Below, in pieces: positions 28,101 to 35,177 of a stretch of 64,000 nucleotides of DNA (positions are counted from its first letter, which is position 1; each line of letters begins with the position of its first letter). A model generated the notes under the pieces. That model was not told the origin of the DNA, searched no databases, and worked only from the letters and a program-made list of their open reading frames with translations. The DNA lies in assembly GCA_945888375.1 (NCBI GenBank), contig CAMCZZ010000001.1:248001-312000 (forward strand), given 5' to 3'. The DNA is from Akkermansia muciniphila (GTDB taxonomy: Bacteria > Verrucomicrobiota > Verrucomicrobiia > Opitutales > Opitutaceae). The translations under genes were made by a program, and so were the position numbers.

Positions 28101-29976
28101 TCCAATTGGGCGCGGTGGTGTCCCAGGCGTTGGCGGAGCCGTCGCCCTGCCAGACGAGGGAGCGGGGGACGCTCTGGTTGGCGACCATGATCAGGAACGA
28201 CTGGGTCCAGGTGTCACCTTGCGAGTCGGTGACGGTGAACTCGAAGCGGGCGCGGCCGGAGGCGTTGAGCGTGGGCGTGAAGGTGACGAGGCGGCCGCCC
28301 GTGCCGGACTGGGCGACGGAGCCGCCGACGGCGTTGGCGAGGGTGAAGACGGGCGAGAGCGAGTTGAAGCCGAGGGTGTAGCGCGAGAGGTCGACGGAGA
28401 GGGAGGAGGGCGCGGCGGGGGTGTTGCGGCTGACTACAGCGTGGGGGCTGGCCTTAAAGTGGAGATACTCCTCGAGGCGGGTGTAGCCGGCGGGGGTGTT
28501 GGCCGGCATGAGCGTGGTGCCGGTCAGGATACCGCCTGAGGAGGCGAGGGCGGTGTTGTGATCCTGGCTGGCGGTGGCCCAGCCGAGGGCGCCTTCCCAG
28601 TAGTCGGGCATGCCGTCGCCGTCGGTGTCGGTGGGGGCGGCGGTGGAGTTGAGGGTGCCGAAGCCGCCGTTGGTTATGTTGTAGGGCGACTGGGCGAGGA
28701 GGGCCTCGCCGTTGGACGGGGTGTCGTTGGCGTCGAGTGGGGAGTCCTTGGCGACGAGGATGCTCTGCTGGTTGAGCACGCTGTTGATAAGCAGGGTGTC
28801 GAGCTCGTCGCGAAGGGGGGCGGTGAAGGAGGCGTCTAGGCGGAGCGGGCCGGAGGCGGAGACGACTTTTTTGTAGGCGGTGCGCGGCGGGTCGATGACG
28901 ACGGCGGCGGAACCGGAGGAGCCGGCGAAGGGGGTGGCGGACTGGTTGTAGCTGACGGTGCCGGGGGTGGTGCCGGCGTTGGGGTAGGGCTGGCCGGCGA
29001 CGATGGAATAGCCCTTGTCGGTGCCGTCGAGCAGGCCGTTGTTGTTCGAGTCGTGGAGGCAGTTGTCGAGGTAGAGGGAGAAGTTGGCCTGGCCGTTGTC
29101 GCCGACGCGGGCCTTGGAAAGGGCGGTGCTGTCCACTCCGACCTGGTGGTCTGGGATGGAGAGGAAGTAGTTGCCGCGGACGTTGGCCTTCCAGCTCACG
29201 TTGGACTGGGAGTCGCCCATGATGAAACCCTCGTTGCGCCAGTGGAAGGTGACGTTGTTGACCCACTCGAGGAGGCCGTAGGGGCGGGCCTTGGGGTTGC
29301 GCGTGCGGTGGTGGGCCCAGAGGGTGTGGTGGCAGGAGCCGTCCTGAAGGTCCCAAAGGCCGCCGGCGTTGTGGCGCTCCATGCCCCAGGCGCTGACGGA
29401 GTGCTGGAGGGTGAAGTTGTCGAGGGTGCTGTTGAAAAAGGAGATGTTCTCGTCCGTGCTGAACATCAAGGAGACGTGGTCGATGATGCTGGTGTGCGCG
29501 CTGCTATCGAGGTTGATGCAGTCGCCGGAGCTACCGTATTTGCCATGACGCACGCGAAGGTGGCGGACGACCTGGTTATTGCCGGTGAGGAGGAGGCGTC
29601 CGTCTTTCAGGCCGATGCCGTCGCCGGGGGCGGTCTGGCCGGCGATGGTGATTTTGCTTTTGACCAGGCGGATGGTTTTGTTGCCGGTGTCGGAGTTGTT
29701 CGCGATCGGGATGTAGCCGGAGACGGCGAAGACGATGGTGCGGCCGGTGGCGGGGGCGTTCTCGACGCCGTAGCGGAGCGACCCGGCGCCGGTGCCGTTC
29801 AGGTTGGTGACGGTGTAAACGTCGCCGCCGCGGCCGCCGGTGGCGAAGGCGCCGAAGCCCTGCGCGCCGGGGAAGGCTGGGATCTGGGCGCGGGCGAGCG
29901 TGGCGGCGCCAAGCAAGGCGAGGGCCGCGAGCGCGGCGGGCAGACGGGCACGAAGGGACGGGTTATGACGGGGCAT
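25162..29976 (-). CDS. Secreted pectate-lyase-like protein with autotransporter-associated repeats
   Basis: A 1604-residue exported protein. It has a signal peptide (about 1-31, LAALALLGAATLARAQ), then a right-handed beta-helix lyase domain (about 32-430) with FPGAQGFGAFATGGRGGDVYTV, the segments SSAHTSIIDHVSLMFSTDEN and WAHHRTRNPKARPYG, as in polysaccharide lyase family 1. A calcium-loop segment follows (DTDGDGMPDYWEGALGW), then about 900 residues of autotransporter-associated beta-strand repeats (GTGTLTLSNTSANSF, AGTLRLNGSF, NRNGDITIELG). No outer-membrane barrel is visible at the C-terminus, which ends RRFYRVKVR. It probably cleaves pectin outside the cell. The downstream gene overlaps by one base. 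Confidence 0.78.
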   Translation of the reverse strand: MPRHNPSLRARLPAALAALALLGAATLARAQIPAFPGAQGFGAFATGGRGGDVYTVTNLNGTGAGSLRYGVENAPATGRTIVFAVSGYIPIANNSDTGNKTIRLVKSKITIAGQTAPGDGIGLKDGRLLLTGNNQVVRHLRVRHGKYGSSGDCINLDSSAHTSIIDHVSLMFSTDENISFFNSTLDNFTLQHSVSAWGMERHNAGGLWDLQDGSCHHTLWAHHRTRNPKARPYGLLEWVNNVTFHWRNEGFIMGDSQSNVSWKANVRGNYFLSIPDHQVGVDSTALSKARVGDNGQANFSLYLDNCLHDSNNNGLLDGTDKGYSIVAGQPYPNAGTTPGTVSYNQSATPFAGSSGSAAVVIDPPRTAYKKVVSASGPLRLDASFTAPLRDELDTLLINSVLNQQSILVAKDSPLDANDTPSNGEALLAQSPYNITNGGFGTLNSTAAPTDTDGDGMPDYWEGALGWATASQDHNTALASSGGILTGTTLMPANTPAGYTRLEEYLHFKASPHAVVSRNTPAAPSSLSVDLSRYTLGFNSLSPVFTLANAVGGSVAQSGTGGRLVTFTPTLNASGRARFEFTVTDSQGDTWTQSFLIMVANQSVPRSLVWQGDGSANAWDTTAPNWKHGDAPVAFAVNDTALFDDRGSASPAISLPANVAAGAVTFDTTRNYTLSGAGALTVGGQLVKRGTGTLTLSNTSANSFGSVVHEAGGLTLTNYTAGSSTKLQLNGGTLTLSPGGAASNITNPLEFNAPTVVNVTTQHNATGNWTGSGDVTVNTSALWTIAGTWSGYSGRITLGPTGTPRLRLNQTSNTNFGSANLAIDLGQGSGQFMNRNGGTTAYAIGTLTGGPNTQLQGTQTPVATNSNTSLYSIGARGEDATFHGIITNGGTGGVVATLVNKVGSGAWTLTGASTHTGLTTVSAGTLRLNGSFTTAPITVASGGTLAGTGTTGGLVTVSSGGRLNPGASDGAAGTFTASAGLNAASGSTLVFDLGPTPVATSDKITVSGGVFTLGATVNAQINFLDLTAGLAPGTYPLVDGASTLSASGSTVVPILPAATGTTRQTFSIARAASGSPTFLNLVVAGSAAPLVWSGASGGLWDLNTTSGNFTGGSPAVFYNLDRVTFDDTGAGGSIVLTGTLQPSVVTVNNSTRAYSFEGAGVLAGAARLVKAGAGTLTLANTAANPFTGGVRIEAGTLALGNASTSLGTGLVTLAGGTLSLPNATIFLNNSVVVSGASAITSAYTGNFTLANSTASTFSSSGVASLDLSGVAGILSINGAMSGFSGTINLGAGSGMLRLNSNSVGTSDVNLGSVSTHFALGSASGTLTNRNGDITIELGAVSGGPSTRLSGRQSGSGETTTTYRVGGANLDTAFAGQIVQGGDLAGLRVVKIGTAAWTLSGASTFGGSVDIEAGRLVLSGSLVLTGKTEVGPHATLELADGTFAGQALDLAPGAVLTGRGTISGDVNNQGEIGLRGAVRLTVTGDILNDGVMRLADGAELVVSGAFVNNGVLDLMTAGGSLPPNLVNNGTVLDASAVKLSSWSREGTAFTLTIASYAGHTYTLQTTEDVAGVWTDLETRQGATSQNLVFTHDGGASPRRFYRVKVR

Positions 29977-30404
29977 GGGTCGCTGAGTTATCGCGAGGCC
30001 CGGAAGAACCGGCGCGGCGCGGGGAAGAGTTCAGGGGGGTCGATATGCTTTGCACCGTGCCCGTGGCCGCAATGACTTGGAAATTCGTCCAGTCCGAAAG
30101 GTCGGGGGAGTGTTGCAAGTTATAGTCGAGGCCGGTGGTGCCGCTAAAGAGCAACGTCAGGGTGCCGGCGTCGCGGGTGATCGCGAGTGAGCGTGGACAG
30201 GTCGAACTCGATCGGCGTGGCCGGGGTGGTTTCGAGGCGGGGCAGGGCGAGCCAGGCGAGGTAGTCGTCGAGGCGGGTGTAGCCGTCCGCGTCGGGGTCG
30301 GCGTTGGAGTCGGGAAAATCGTTCGCGGGCGAGGCGGGGTTGGTGAACGCGACGGCCCAAAAACAGATCGCGGTGAATCGCTGTTTGGGAGGGAAGTAAT
30401 GCAT
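29963..30404 (-). pseudogene. Truncated and frameshifted remnant of a secreted lyase-type gene
   Basis: From the ATG at 30402-30404 the frame reads MHYFPPKQRFTAICFWAVAF, a signal-like start, then a calcium-loop segment (DSNADPDADGYTRLDDYLAWLAL) like the one that follows lyase domains, then IEFDLSTLT before an early stop near 30144. The adjacent frame carries the rest: LAITRDAGTLTLLFSGTTGLDYNLQ and HSPDLSDWTNFQVIAATGT, ending at 29963. The catalytic domain is missing, and one base shift joins the two pieces around 30175-30185. It overlaps the start of the lyase gene by 14 bases. Either a decayed gene or an assembly error; decay is more likely since the catalytic part is absent. Confidence 0.6.
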
Positions 30405-30451
30405 CGAAAGGGGTGGGTCGGCGGGATGGGTTTCTGGGGTCGCCAAGATAG

Positions 30452-30482
30452 AAAAAGGCGCACCTCCGAGGAAGTGCGCCTT
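30452..30482 (-). terminator. Rho-independent terminator of the PEP-CTERM gene
   Basis: A perfect 9-bp stem (AAGGCGCAC at 30455-30463 with GTGCGCCTT at 30474-30482) and a 10-base loop. On the minus strand it is followed by a short U-tract (CCTTTTTC). It lies 35 bases after the stop at 30517. Confidence 0.8.
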
Positions 30483-30516
30483 CGTTGTTAAGATGGGATT
30501 GGAAGCGAGGCTCGGA

Positions 30517-31572
30517 TCAGACTTTGCGCTTACGGCGGAGACCGATTGTTGCAAGGCCGGCCAGACCGGCGAACACCGCTAAGTTGGACGGTTCCGGTAT
30601 GGCGGAGAAGCTGCTAATCTCCAGCGAGTTGAGCGTGATGCCCACCGGGATGTTGGTTCCGCTTCCGGTGGTCGATTGCGCGCTCCGGAAGCCGATGGCC
30701 AGACCATCGAAGTTCAGGCCCGAGATAAAATTGGTGCCGTTGGTTGTTCCGGAGATCATATCCAGCGCGGTGGTTCCGTCGGAACCGAACAACGTGTATG
30801 AAATCAAATATTGGTCAGCTGCGGCCAGTGTTATACGATAGTTTAGGCTGTAGCTGGTGCCGTTGACGAGCGAGCCGGCTGGCAGCGCTCCTGCGGAAGA
30901 ACCGACCGAGACGCCGGCTGTGCCTGGGTTTCCATAGGTTCCACCGCCAACACCCATGAACAGAAGATCTTGTGTGGAAGAGGCCGTGGTGACTTGCGCC
31001 GGCCGGGTCATGATTTGGTTGATGCTCGAGCTACCGTTGTTGGTGCCGATGCGAGCGGCATAGCCCTCCCAGTTCTTAGCGTAGCCAGTGCTGAAATTCG
31101 CGTTGCTCACAACATTTGTAAGCCCCGAGTTCTCAAGCCCGGCCGCAGGGTTGACTCCGCCGCTATCAAACAGGCCGACGTTGATTGTGCTGTTTAACGT
31201 ATTCGTGCCGCCATTCCCCTTCAGGAGATTTGTCGTATCGGTAAACTGCACTCGCAGTTGAATGTAGTCGTTGATGTTGGTGAGCGCGACGGCGCTGCTG
31301 GTGAATCGACTCTGCGTTTGAATGACGCCGGAAGTGGTGCCGACTATGCCAAATCCAAAGGCTCCGGAAGCGTAGGATGGGTTGGTGCTGGACGCTCCGT
31401 TAGCGTTTTCCACGTTTTTTGTGGAGGCGATCACCCAATCGTTCACATTTACCGTCGTGCCGGCAGTGGAACGTAGGGCGCCTGAACTGAAATCGGTTGA
31501 GTAAATTGTCGTCTGGGCGGACGCGACAAGGGGAAGCAGTGCCAAGGGCACGAACATACGATGCAGTTTCAT
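30517..31572 (-). CDS. PEP-CTERM sorting-domain protein
   Basis: A 351-residue exported protein. A signal peptide starts at the ATG 31570-31572 (MKLHRMFVPLALLPLVASAQ). The body is Gly/Ser/Thr/Asn-rich beta structure (STDFSSGALRSTAGTTVNVN). The tail has the PEP-CTERM pattern: IPEPS, a hydrophobic segment (NLAVFAGLAGLATIGL) and RRKRK, which is recognised by an exosortase that anchors or releases surface proteins. No exosortase gene is in the window. It is transcribed away from the LacI regulator and followed by a strong terminator. Confidence 0.8.
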   Translation of the reverse strand: MKLHRMFVPLALLPLVASAQTTIYSTDFSSGALRSTAGTTVNVNDWVIASTKNVENANGASSTNPSYASGAFGFGIVGTTSGVIQTQSRFTSSAVALTNINDYIQLRVQFTDTTNLLKGNGGTNTLNSTINVGLFDSGGVNPAAGLENSGLTNVVSNANFSTGYAKNWEGYAARIGTNNGSSSINQIMTRPAQVTTASSTQDLLFMGVGGGTYGNPGTAGVSVGSSAGALPAGSLVNGTSYSLNYRITLAAADQYLISYTLFGSDGTTALDMISGTTNGTNFISGLNFDGLAIGFRSAQSTTGSGTNIPVGITLNSLEISSFSAIPEPSNLAVFAGLAGLATIGLRRKRKV

Positions 31573-31760
31573 GGGTAGGTTGGGGGGAGGAAAGCGGACG
31601 GAAAGCAACTGACTGTTTCTTGCATATATCAATCCCGTGCCGGCTCGACGTCGGTGAACCCGACATTGTTGACTAAAGGTCGGATTCAACGTTTCGCGAG
31701 CATGCGCTTATCGTTGACTAAGCGAGTCGGGGCCCTCGGTCTAACTAAGCTTTCCTCCCC
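31573..31760. promoter_or_regulatory. Divergent promoter region of PEP-CTERM gene and LacI gene
   Basis: 188 bases between the two divergent starts. GTTGACTAA occurs twice in direct repeat (31668-31676 and 31713-31721), 45 bases apart, with a similar CTAACTAAG at about 31743; these could be regulator binding sites or -35-like elements. TGCATATATCAA at about 31621 is AT-rich and could serve as a -10 region for the minus-strand gene. No perfect LacI-type palindrome is evident. Confidence 0.4.
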
Positions 31761-32846
31761 ATGCCCCAACCCGCGACCCTGCAGGACGTCGCCGACAAGG
31801 CCGGTGTCCACCGTTCGACCGTTTCCTTGGCGCTGCGCAACAATGCCCGCATCTCCGTCGAGGTGCGCGAGCGGGTGCAGCGCATCGCGCGCGAACTCGA
31901 CTACCGCACCAATCCGCTCGTCACCGCGCTCATGCGGTCGCGCCGCACCCACCAGGCGGCGAAAGACGTGGTTTTGGCGTATGTCACGAACTACTCAACG
32001 CGTTATGGCTGGCGCCCGCCGCATCACGATCGGCCGGACTACTTTCCGGGGGCGGCGGCGCGGGCTGCCGAGCTGGGTTACAAGTTGGAGGATTTTTGGC
32101 TGGGAGAGCCCGGTATGACGTCGGCGCGTTTTGCGCAGATCCTTTCGAGTCGAGGCATCAGTGGACTGCTGATAGGTCGGCTGCCGCCTGGCATGAGCGA
32201 GATCGAATTGCCGTGGGCTAACTTTTCGGCGGTCGCGCTCGGGCTCACTTTGAATAACCCGGATTTGCACCGGGTGTCCGAGGATGCCTTTGCTTCGGCC
32301 ACGGATGCGATGCAGCGATGTATGGCCAAAGGCTATAAACGTATCGGTTTCGTGATGTCTGAACCGGATGATAGTCCCAATATGGGCGACCGCTGGTTAG
32401 GGGCGTTTTTGCGGCTACAACTCAGGTTGGCACCGGAAAACCGCATACCATTCTGTGAATATCGCCCGCGGGGCGAATTTTCCGGACATTTCTTGCGTTG
32501 GTTAGATGCGCACGCTCCGGATGTGGTATTGGCCACGCATGCCGGTCCTATTCTAGATCTGTTGTCCCAAAGCGGTCGCAAGCTTCCGAGTAACGTGGAG
32601 CTGCTTTTGTTGAACAATAACAAACTTAACCAAGGGTTTGGCGGGATCCATCTCGATCCGGGTATCCTTGGTTCCCTGGCGGTGGACATGGTGGTGGGCA
32701 TGTTGCATCGAGGGGAGACGGGTCTGCCGACGGCTCCGCACCATGTGTTGGTGCCCGGTTGTTGGGTCGAGGGGCCCAGCTTGGAGGCGTCCGGCAGTCT
32801 GGTTTCTCGAAGAAATACGGTTAAGAAAACCGTTTTGGCCGACTAA
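31761..32846 (+). CDS. LacI family transcriptional regulator
   Basis: A 361-residue LacI/PurR-type regulator. The N-terminal helix-turn-helix and hinge are TLQDVADKAGVHRSTVSLAL and VRERVQRIARELDYRTNPL, followed by a periplasmic-binding-protein-like effector domain. It sits divergently from the PEP-CTERM gene and next to the lyase/glycosidase block, so it is a good candidate to control that block in response to a sugar from pectin-like material. The effector is unknown. Confidence 0.88.
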   Translation: MPQPATLQDVADKAGVHRSTVSLALRNNARISVEVRERVQRIARELDYRTNPLVTALMRSRRTHQAAKDVVLAYVTNYSTRYGWRPPHHDRPDYFPGAAARAAELGYKLEDFWLGEPGMTSARFAQILSSRGISGLLIGRLPPGMSEIELPWANFSAVALGLTLNNPDLHRVSEDAFASATDAMQRCMAKGYKRIGFVMSEPDDSPNMGDRWLGAFLRLQLRLAPENRIPFCEYRPRGEFSGHFLRWLDAHAPDVVLATHAGPILDLLSQSGRKLPSNVELLLLNNNKLNQGFGGIHLDPGILGSLAVDMVVGMLHRGETGLPTAPHHVLVPGCWVEGPSLEASGSLVSRRNTVKKTVLAD

Positions 32847-32896
32847 GCCCTTCATTTTCCCGACCGGTTACCCGGCGGTGAAAGTCTCGGTCAAAT

Positions 32897-32974
32897 TGGC
32901 GTCCCCACGGGGATTCGAACCCCGGTTCTTACCGTGAAAGGGTAGTGTCCTAGGCCAGACTAGACGATAGGGAC
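32897..32974 (-). tRNA. tRNA-Glu (anticodon UUC)
   Basis: On the minus strand a complete cloverleaf can be folded: acceptor stem GTCCCTA with TGGGGAC, anticodon loop CTTTCAC giving UUC (Glu), T-arm GGGGTTCGAATCCCC. The discriminator is G and the CCA end is encoded at 32897-32899. It lies 50 bases downstream of the LacI gene on the opposite strand. Confidence 0.96.
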
Positions 32975-33060
32975 TCGACCGAGGAGTGGACGGTGCGGGG
33001 GCAGGCCGGTCGTGCAAGCAGAATTTTCAGGGAACAACGTCTTTGGCCCTGTAGCCCGAC

Positions 33061-33155
33061 TACCGCATTTTCCCGTGCCGTCTGGCGCAAACGGTTGGCC
33101 GGCGGCTCGCCCTCTCACCCGCGTCGGGCACCTTCCTGGCGCAGGCCGGGGATTC
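33061..33155. repeat. Dispersed intergenic repeat, copy A
   Basis: A block of about 95 bases beginning TACCGC and ending GCAGGCCGGGGATTCC. A second block of nearly equal length with the same ends and similar middle is at 35004-35100, and the first third recurs at 45061-45100. The match is imperfect, so this is a degenerate family. Confidence 0.45.
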
Positions 33156-33417
33156 CACACCGACCCGGCGGCGCAACAACTTCTCGAGTGCCTTGGATTT
33201 GCGTGTGTTGACCCTAAATTACGGGTCAGATTTGGGCACCTTAATTATATTTTAAAACAATGTTAATCAATAGTTAATAATATTTATATTTCTATCTATT
33301 ATTTTTTTAACCCTTGGATGAGAAGCGGGTTTCCGTTTCTTTGTCTGGAGTTTGCTGATTTCTTCGAACTACAAGAATCAGTTACATTTTCGCTGATTAT
33401 TTGCGTTGGTGCCTGCC
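33156..33417. promoter_or_regulatory. AT-rich region upstream of the gene at 33418
   Basis: Bases 33235-33315 are strikingly AT-rich for this genome (TTAATTATATTTTAAAACAA and TTAATAATATTTATATTTCT). No gene, hairpin terminator or RNA gene is visible. It most likely contains the promoter of the following gene. Confidence 0.4.
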
Positions 33418-34347
33418 ATGGATTCTCCCCGCACACACATTTCCCCTGCTGCTGCTCCGCCGACTATCGCGCAGCTACCCGTGAGGCTGCGGGATTTGCT
33501 CAAGCGAGAGGTGTGTTTGGATATCAGCCGTTTACACATTGAAGCGGCGTTGGACCAAGTGGAGCGGGAAGCCGAGGAGTTACGTCAGACCAAGCCGCCC
33601 TTTCTGTTTTTGCATGGCAAGCCTACGCGGATTGATTTCCAGAGTCGTGAGGCCAACGCGGTGGAGACCTTGGCGGCGTTGACGCGGGGTTTACAGAATC
33701 TGGAGGCGATGAGGCCTCGGGTGCGGGCTTGGGTGGAGGATGATTTGGAGACGTTCCTGCGCGACTCCCAGCCGGCCTATATGTTGGGCTTGGCCACGCA
33801 TCGTTTTTTTGACGATTGGCAGCGGGCGATCCAGCGTTTTGACCAAAGAGTGGCGGGGTTTAGGGCCGCGCTGGGCCAGCTCCTGGCGGCTCTGAGCACG
33901 GTGCCTATGGGGGTGGTGCTGGCTTCGCATCCGGCGGCTTTCGAGCATTTGATGACGGCGCGCCAGTGGGGCACGTTGCTGGACTATGAATTTTTGTTTT
34001 TTAACCGCGTGGCGGATTTACAGCGTCGGGCGGCGGAGTTGGGGGGGGATACGCTGAATCGCACTCCTGACCATCAGTTCGGCAACCACGTCGCGCACTG
34101 GGTCCGCACCGAGGCCGAGGTGGTCCGGCGCAATGTGGTGGAGTTGCGGGCCCGGCTGGAGATGGCGGCGATGGATGCGCGTGCGATTTATGTGGCCGAG
34201 GCGGCGCTGGCCAGTGCCAGCGCGCGCAGCTACGTCGCGCCGATGGGGGAGGCTTTGTCGCAGTTGATGCGTCTCGAGATCGATCCTGAGGAGGTGCAAA
34301 CCGTGGTAGCGGAGACCGAGCGCATGGTCATCGCGGCCGGGGGCTAA
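33418..34347 (+). CDS. Hypothetical protein, alpha-helical
   Basis: A 309-residue cytoplasmic protein I do not recognise. It begins MDSPRTHISPAAAPPTIAQL; the rest is mostly predicted helix, with LRDLLKREVCLDISRLHIEA, EAMRPRVRAWVEDDLETFL and long amphipathic stretches (RRNVVELRARLEMAAMDARA) that could form coiled coil. No signal peptide or membrane segment is seen. The ATG at 33418 follows an AT-rich leader. The gspB-like gene is convergent, 36 bases away. Confidence 0.7.
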   Translation: MDSPRTHISPAAAPPTIAQLPVRLRDLLKREVCLDISRLHIEAALDQVEREAEELRQTKPPFLFLHGKPTRIDFQSREANAVETLAALTRGLQNLEAMRPRVRAWVEDDLETFLRDSQPAYMLGLATHRFFDDWQRAIQRFDQRVAGFRAALGQLLAALSTVPMGVVLASHPAAFEHLMTARQWGTLLDYEFLFFNRVADLQRRAAELGGDTLNRTPDHQFGNHVAHWVRTEAEVVRRNVVELRARLEMAAMDARAIYVAEAALASASARSYVAPMGEALSQLMRLEIDPEEVQTVVAETERMVIAAGG

Positions 34348-34382
34348 ACTGAGCCGGGTGCTCTTGGCGGGCTGGTGCCGGT

Positions 34383-34931
34383 TTAATAGCGCCGAAGATA
34401 GATCGCGCCGCGCCGGTCGTTGAAGACGATCTGGCCGTCCTGGATGCCGGCGAAGATTAGTTCTGCGGTGATGTCTTCGCCTGCGTTGATGATGCGACCT
34501 TGGTGCATGATGCGGGGTTTCTCGCCGGGTAGCACGGCGGAGATCACCAGTTCGTTTACCGTGCGATAGGTGTCGGTGCGAGGTTCCGGGGTGGGGAAGG
34601 CTGGGGCGGCGCCGTTGCGGGGAGGAAGGGCGAGGGCGGCCGGGGCGGATGGTTCTGGCTCCGGTGACTTAATGGGAGCAGGTCCGGGAGTGGTCCGCAG
34701 CGGCTTGGCTGTTGCAGTATCACGATTCGTCCAGAAAAGGGCTGCGGCGAGAAGCGCGGTGATCGACAGCAGGATCAGCCACTTACGCTCATGGTGGGCG
34801 GCCTTGCGCAAGGTATCTTGTTTGGCTTTCGCCCTGGTGGTTTCGGTGGGGATCTGCCCGGGTAAAAAAGGTGCGGTGGTGTTGCCGGTGCGTTCCTTTG
34901 CCTTGGCCAAGGCTTCCGCGATTTTGCTCAT
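34383..34931 (-). CDS. GspB-like type II secretion/pilus accessory protein
   Basis: A 182-residue membrane-anchored protein. It begins MSKIAEALAKAKERTG (ATG at 34929-34931), has one membrane helix (KWLILLSITALLAAALFW, about 50-68), a long Pro/Ala-rich linker and a C-terminal domain reading NELVISAVLPGEKPRIMHQG and ITAELIFAGIQDGQIVFNDR. This layout and the C-terminal repeat pattern resemble GspB/GspC-type type II secretion proteins, which couple inner- and outer-membrane parts. No other secretion gene is adjacent, so this rests on the domain pattern. Confidence 0.5.
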   Translation of the reverse strand: MSKIAEALAKAKERTGNTTAPFLPGQIPTETTRAKAKQDTLRKAAHHERKWLILLSITALLAAALFWTNRDTATAKPLRTTPGPAPIKSPEPEPSAPAALALPPRNGAAPAFPTPEPRTDTYRTVNELVISAVLPGEKPRIMHQGRIINAGEDITAELIFAGIQDGQIVFNDRRGAIYLRRY

Positions 34932-35003
34932 GTTGAAATGGGTTGTTAAAGGAAATTTCGGCGGTCGCAAGCTGGGTTCTGACGCCGTTTATTCCAACCT
35001 GGA

Positions 35004-35100
35004 TACCGCGCTAACGCGGGTCGTTTTCGCGACACCTCTTGGCCTTCGGCCCGGCGCGTCACCCGCGACCAGCCCGCTCCAGAGGCAGGCCGGGGATTCC
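35004..35100. repeat. Dispersed intergenic repeat, copy B
   Basis: About 97 bases with the same TACCGC start and GCAGGCCGGGGATTCC end as copy A at 33061, and CGGGTCG-T-TCGCG in the first part, shared with copy C at 45061. Confidence 0.45.
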
Positions 35101-35177
35101 GCCCCAAACCAACGACTCGAAAACTTGGGCGATACTCTGACGGGACAGGCGCGGCATCCGGATTTAAGGGAAAGGAT

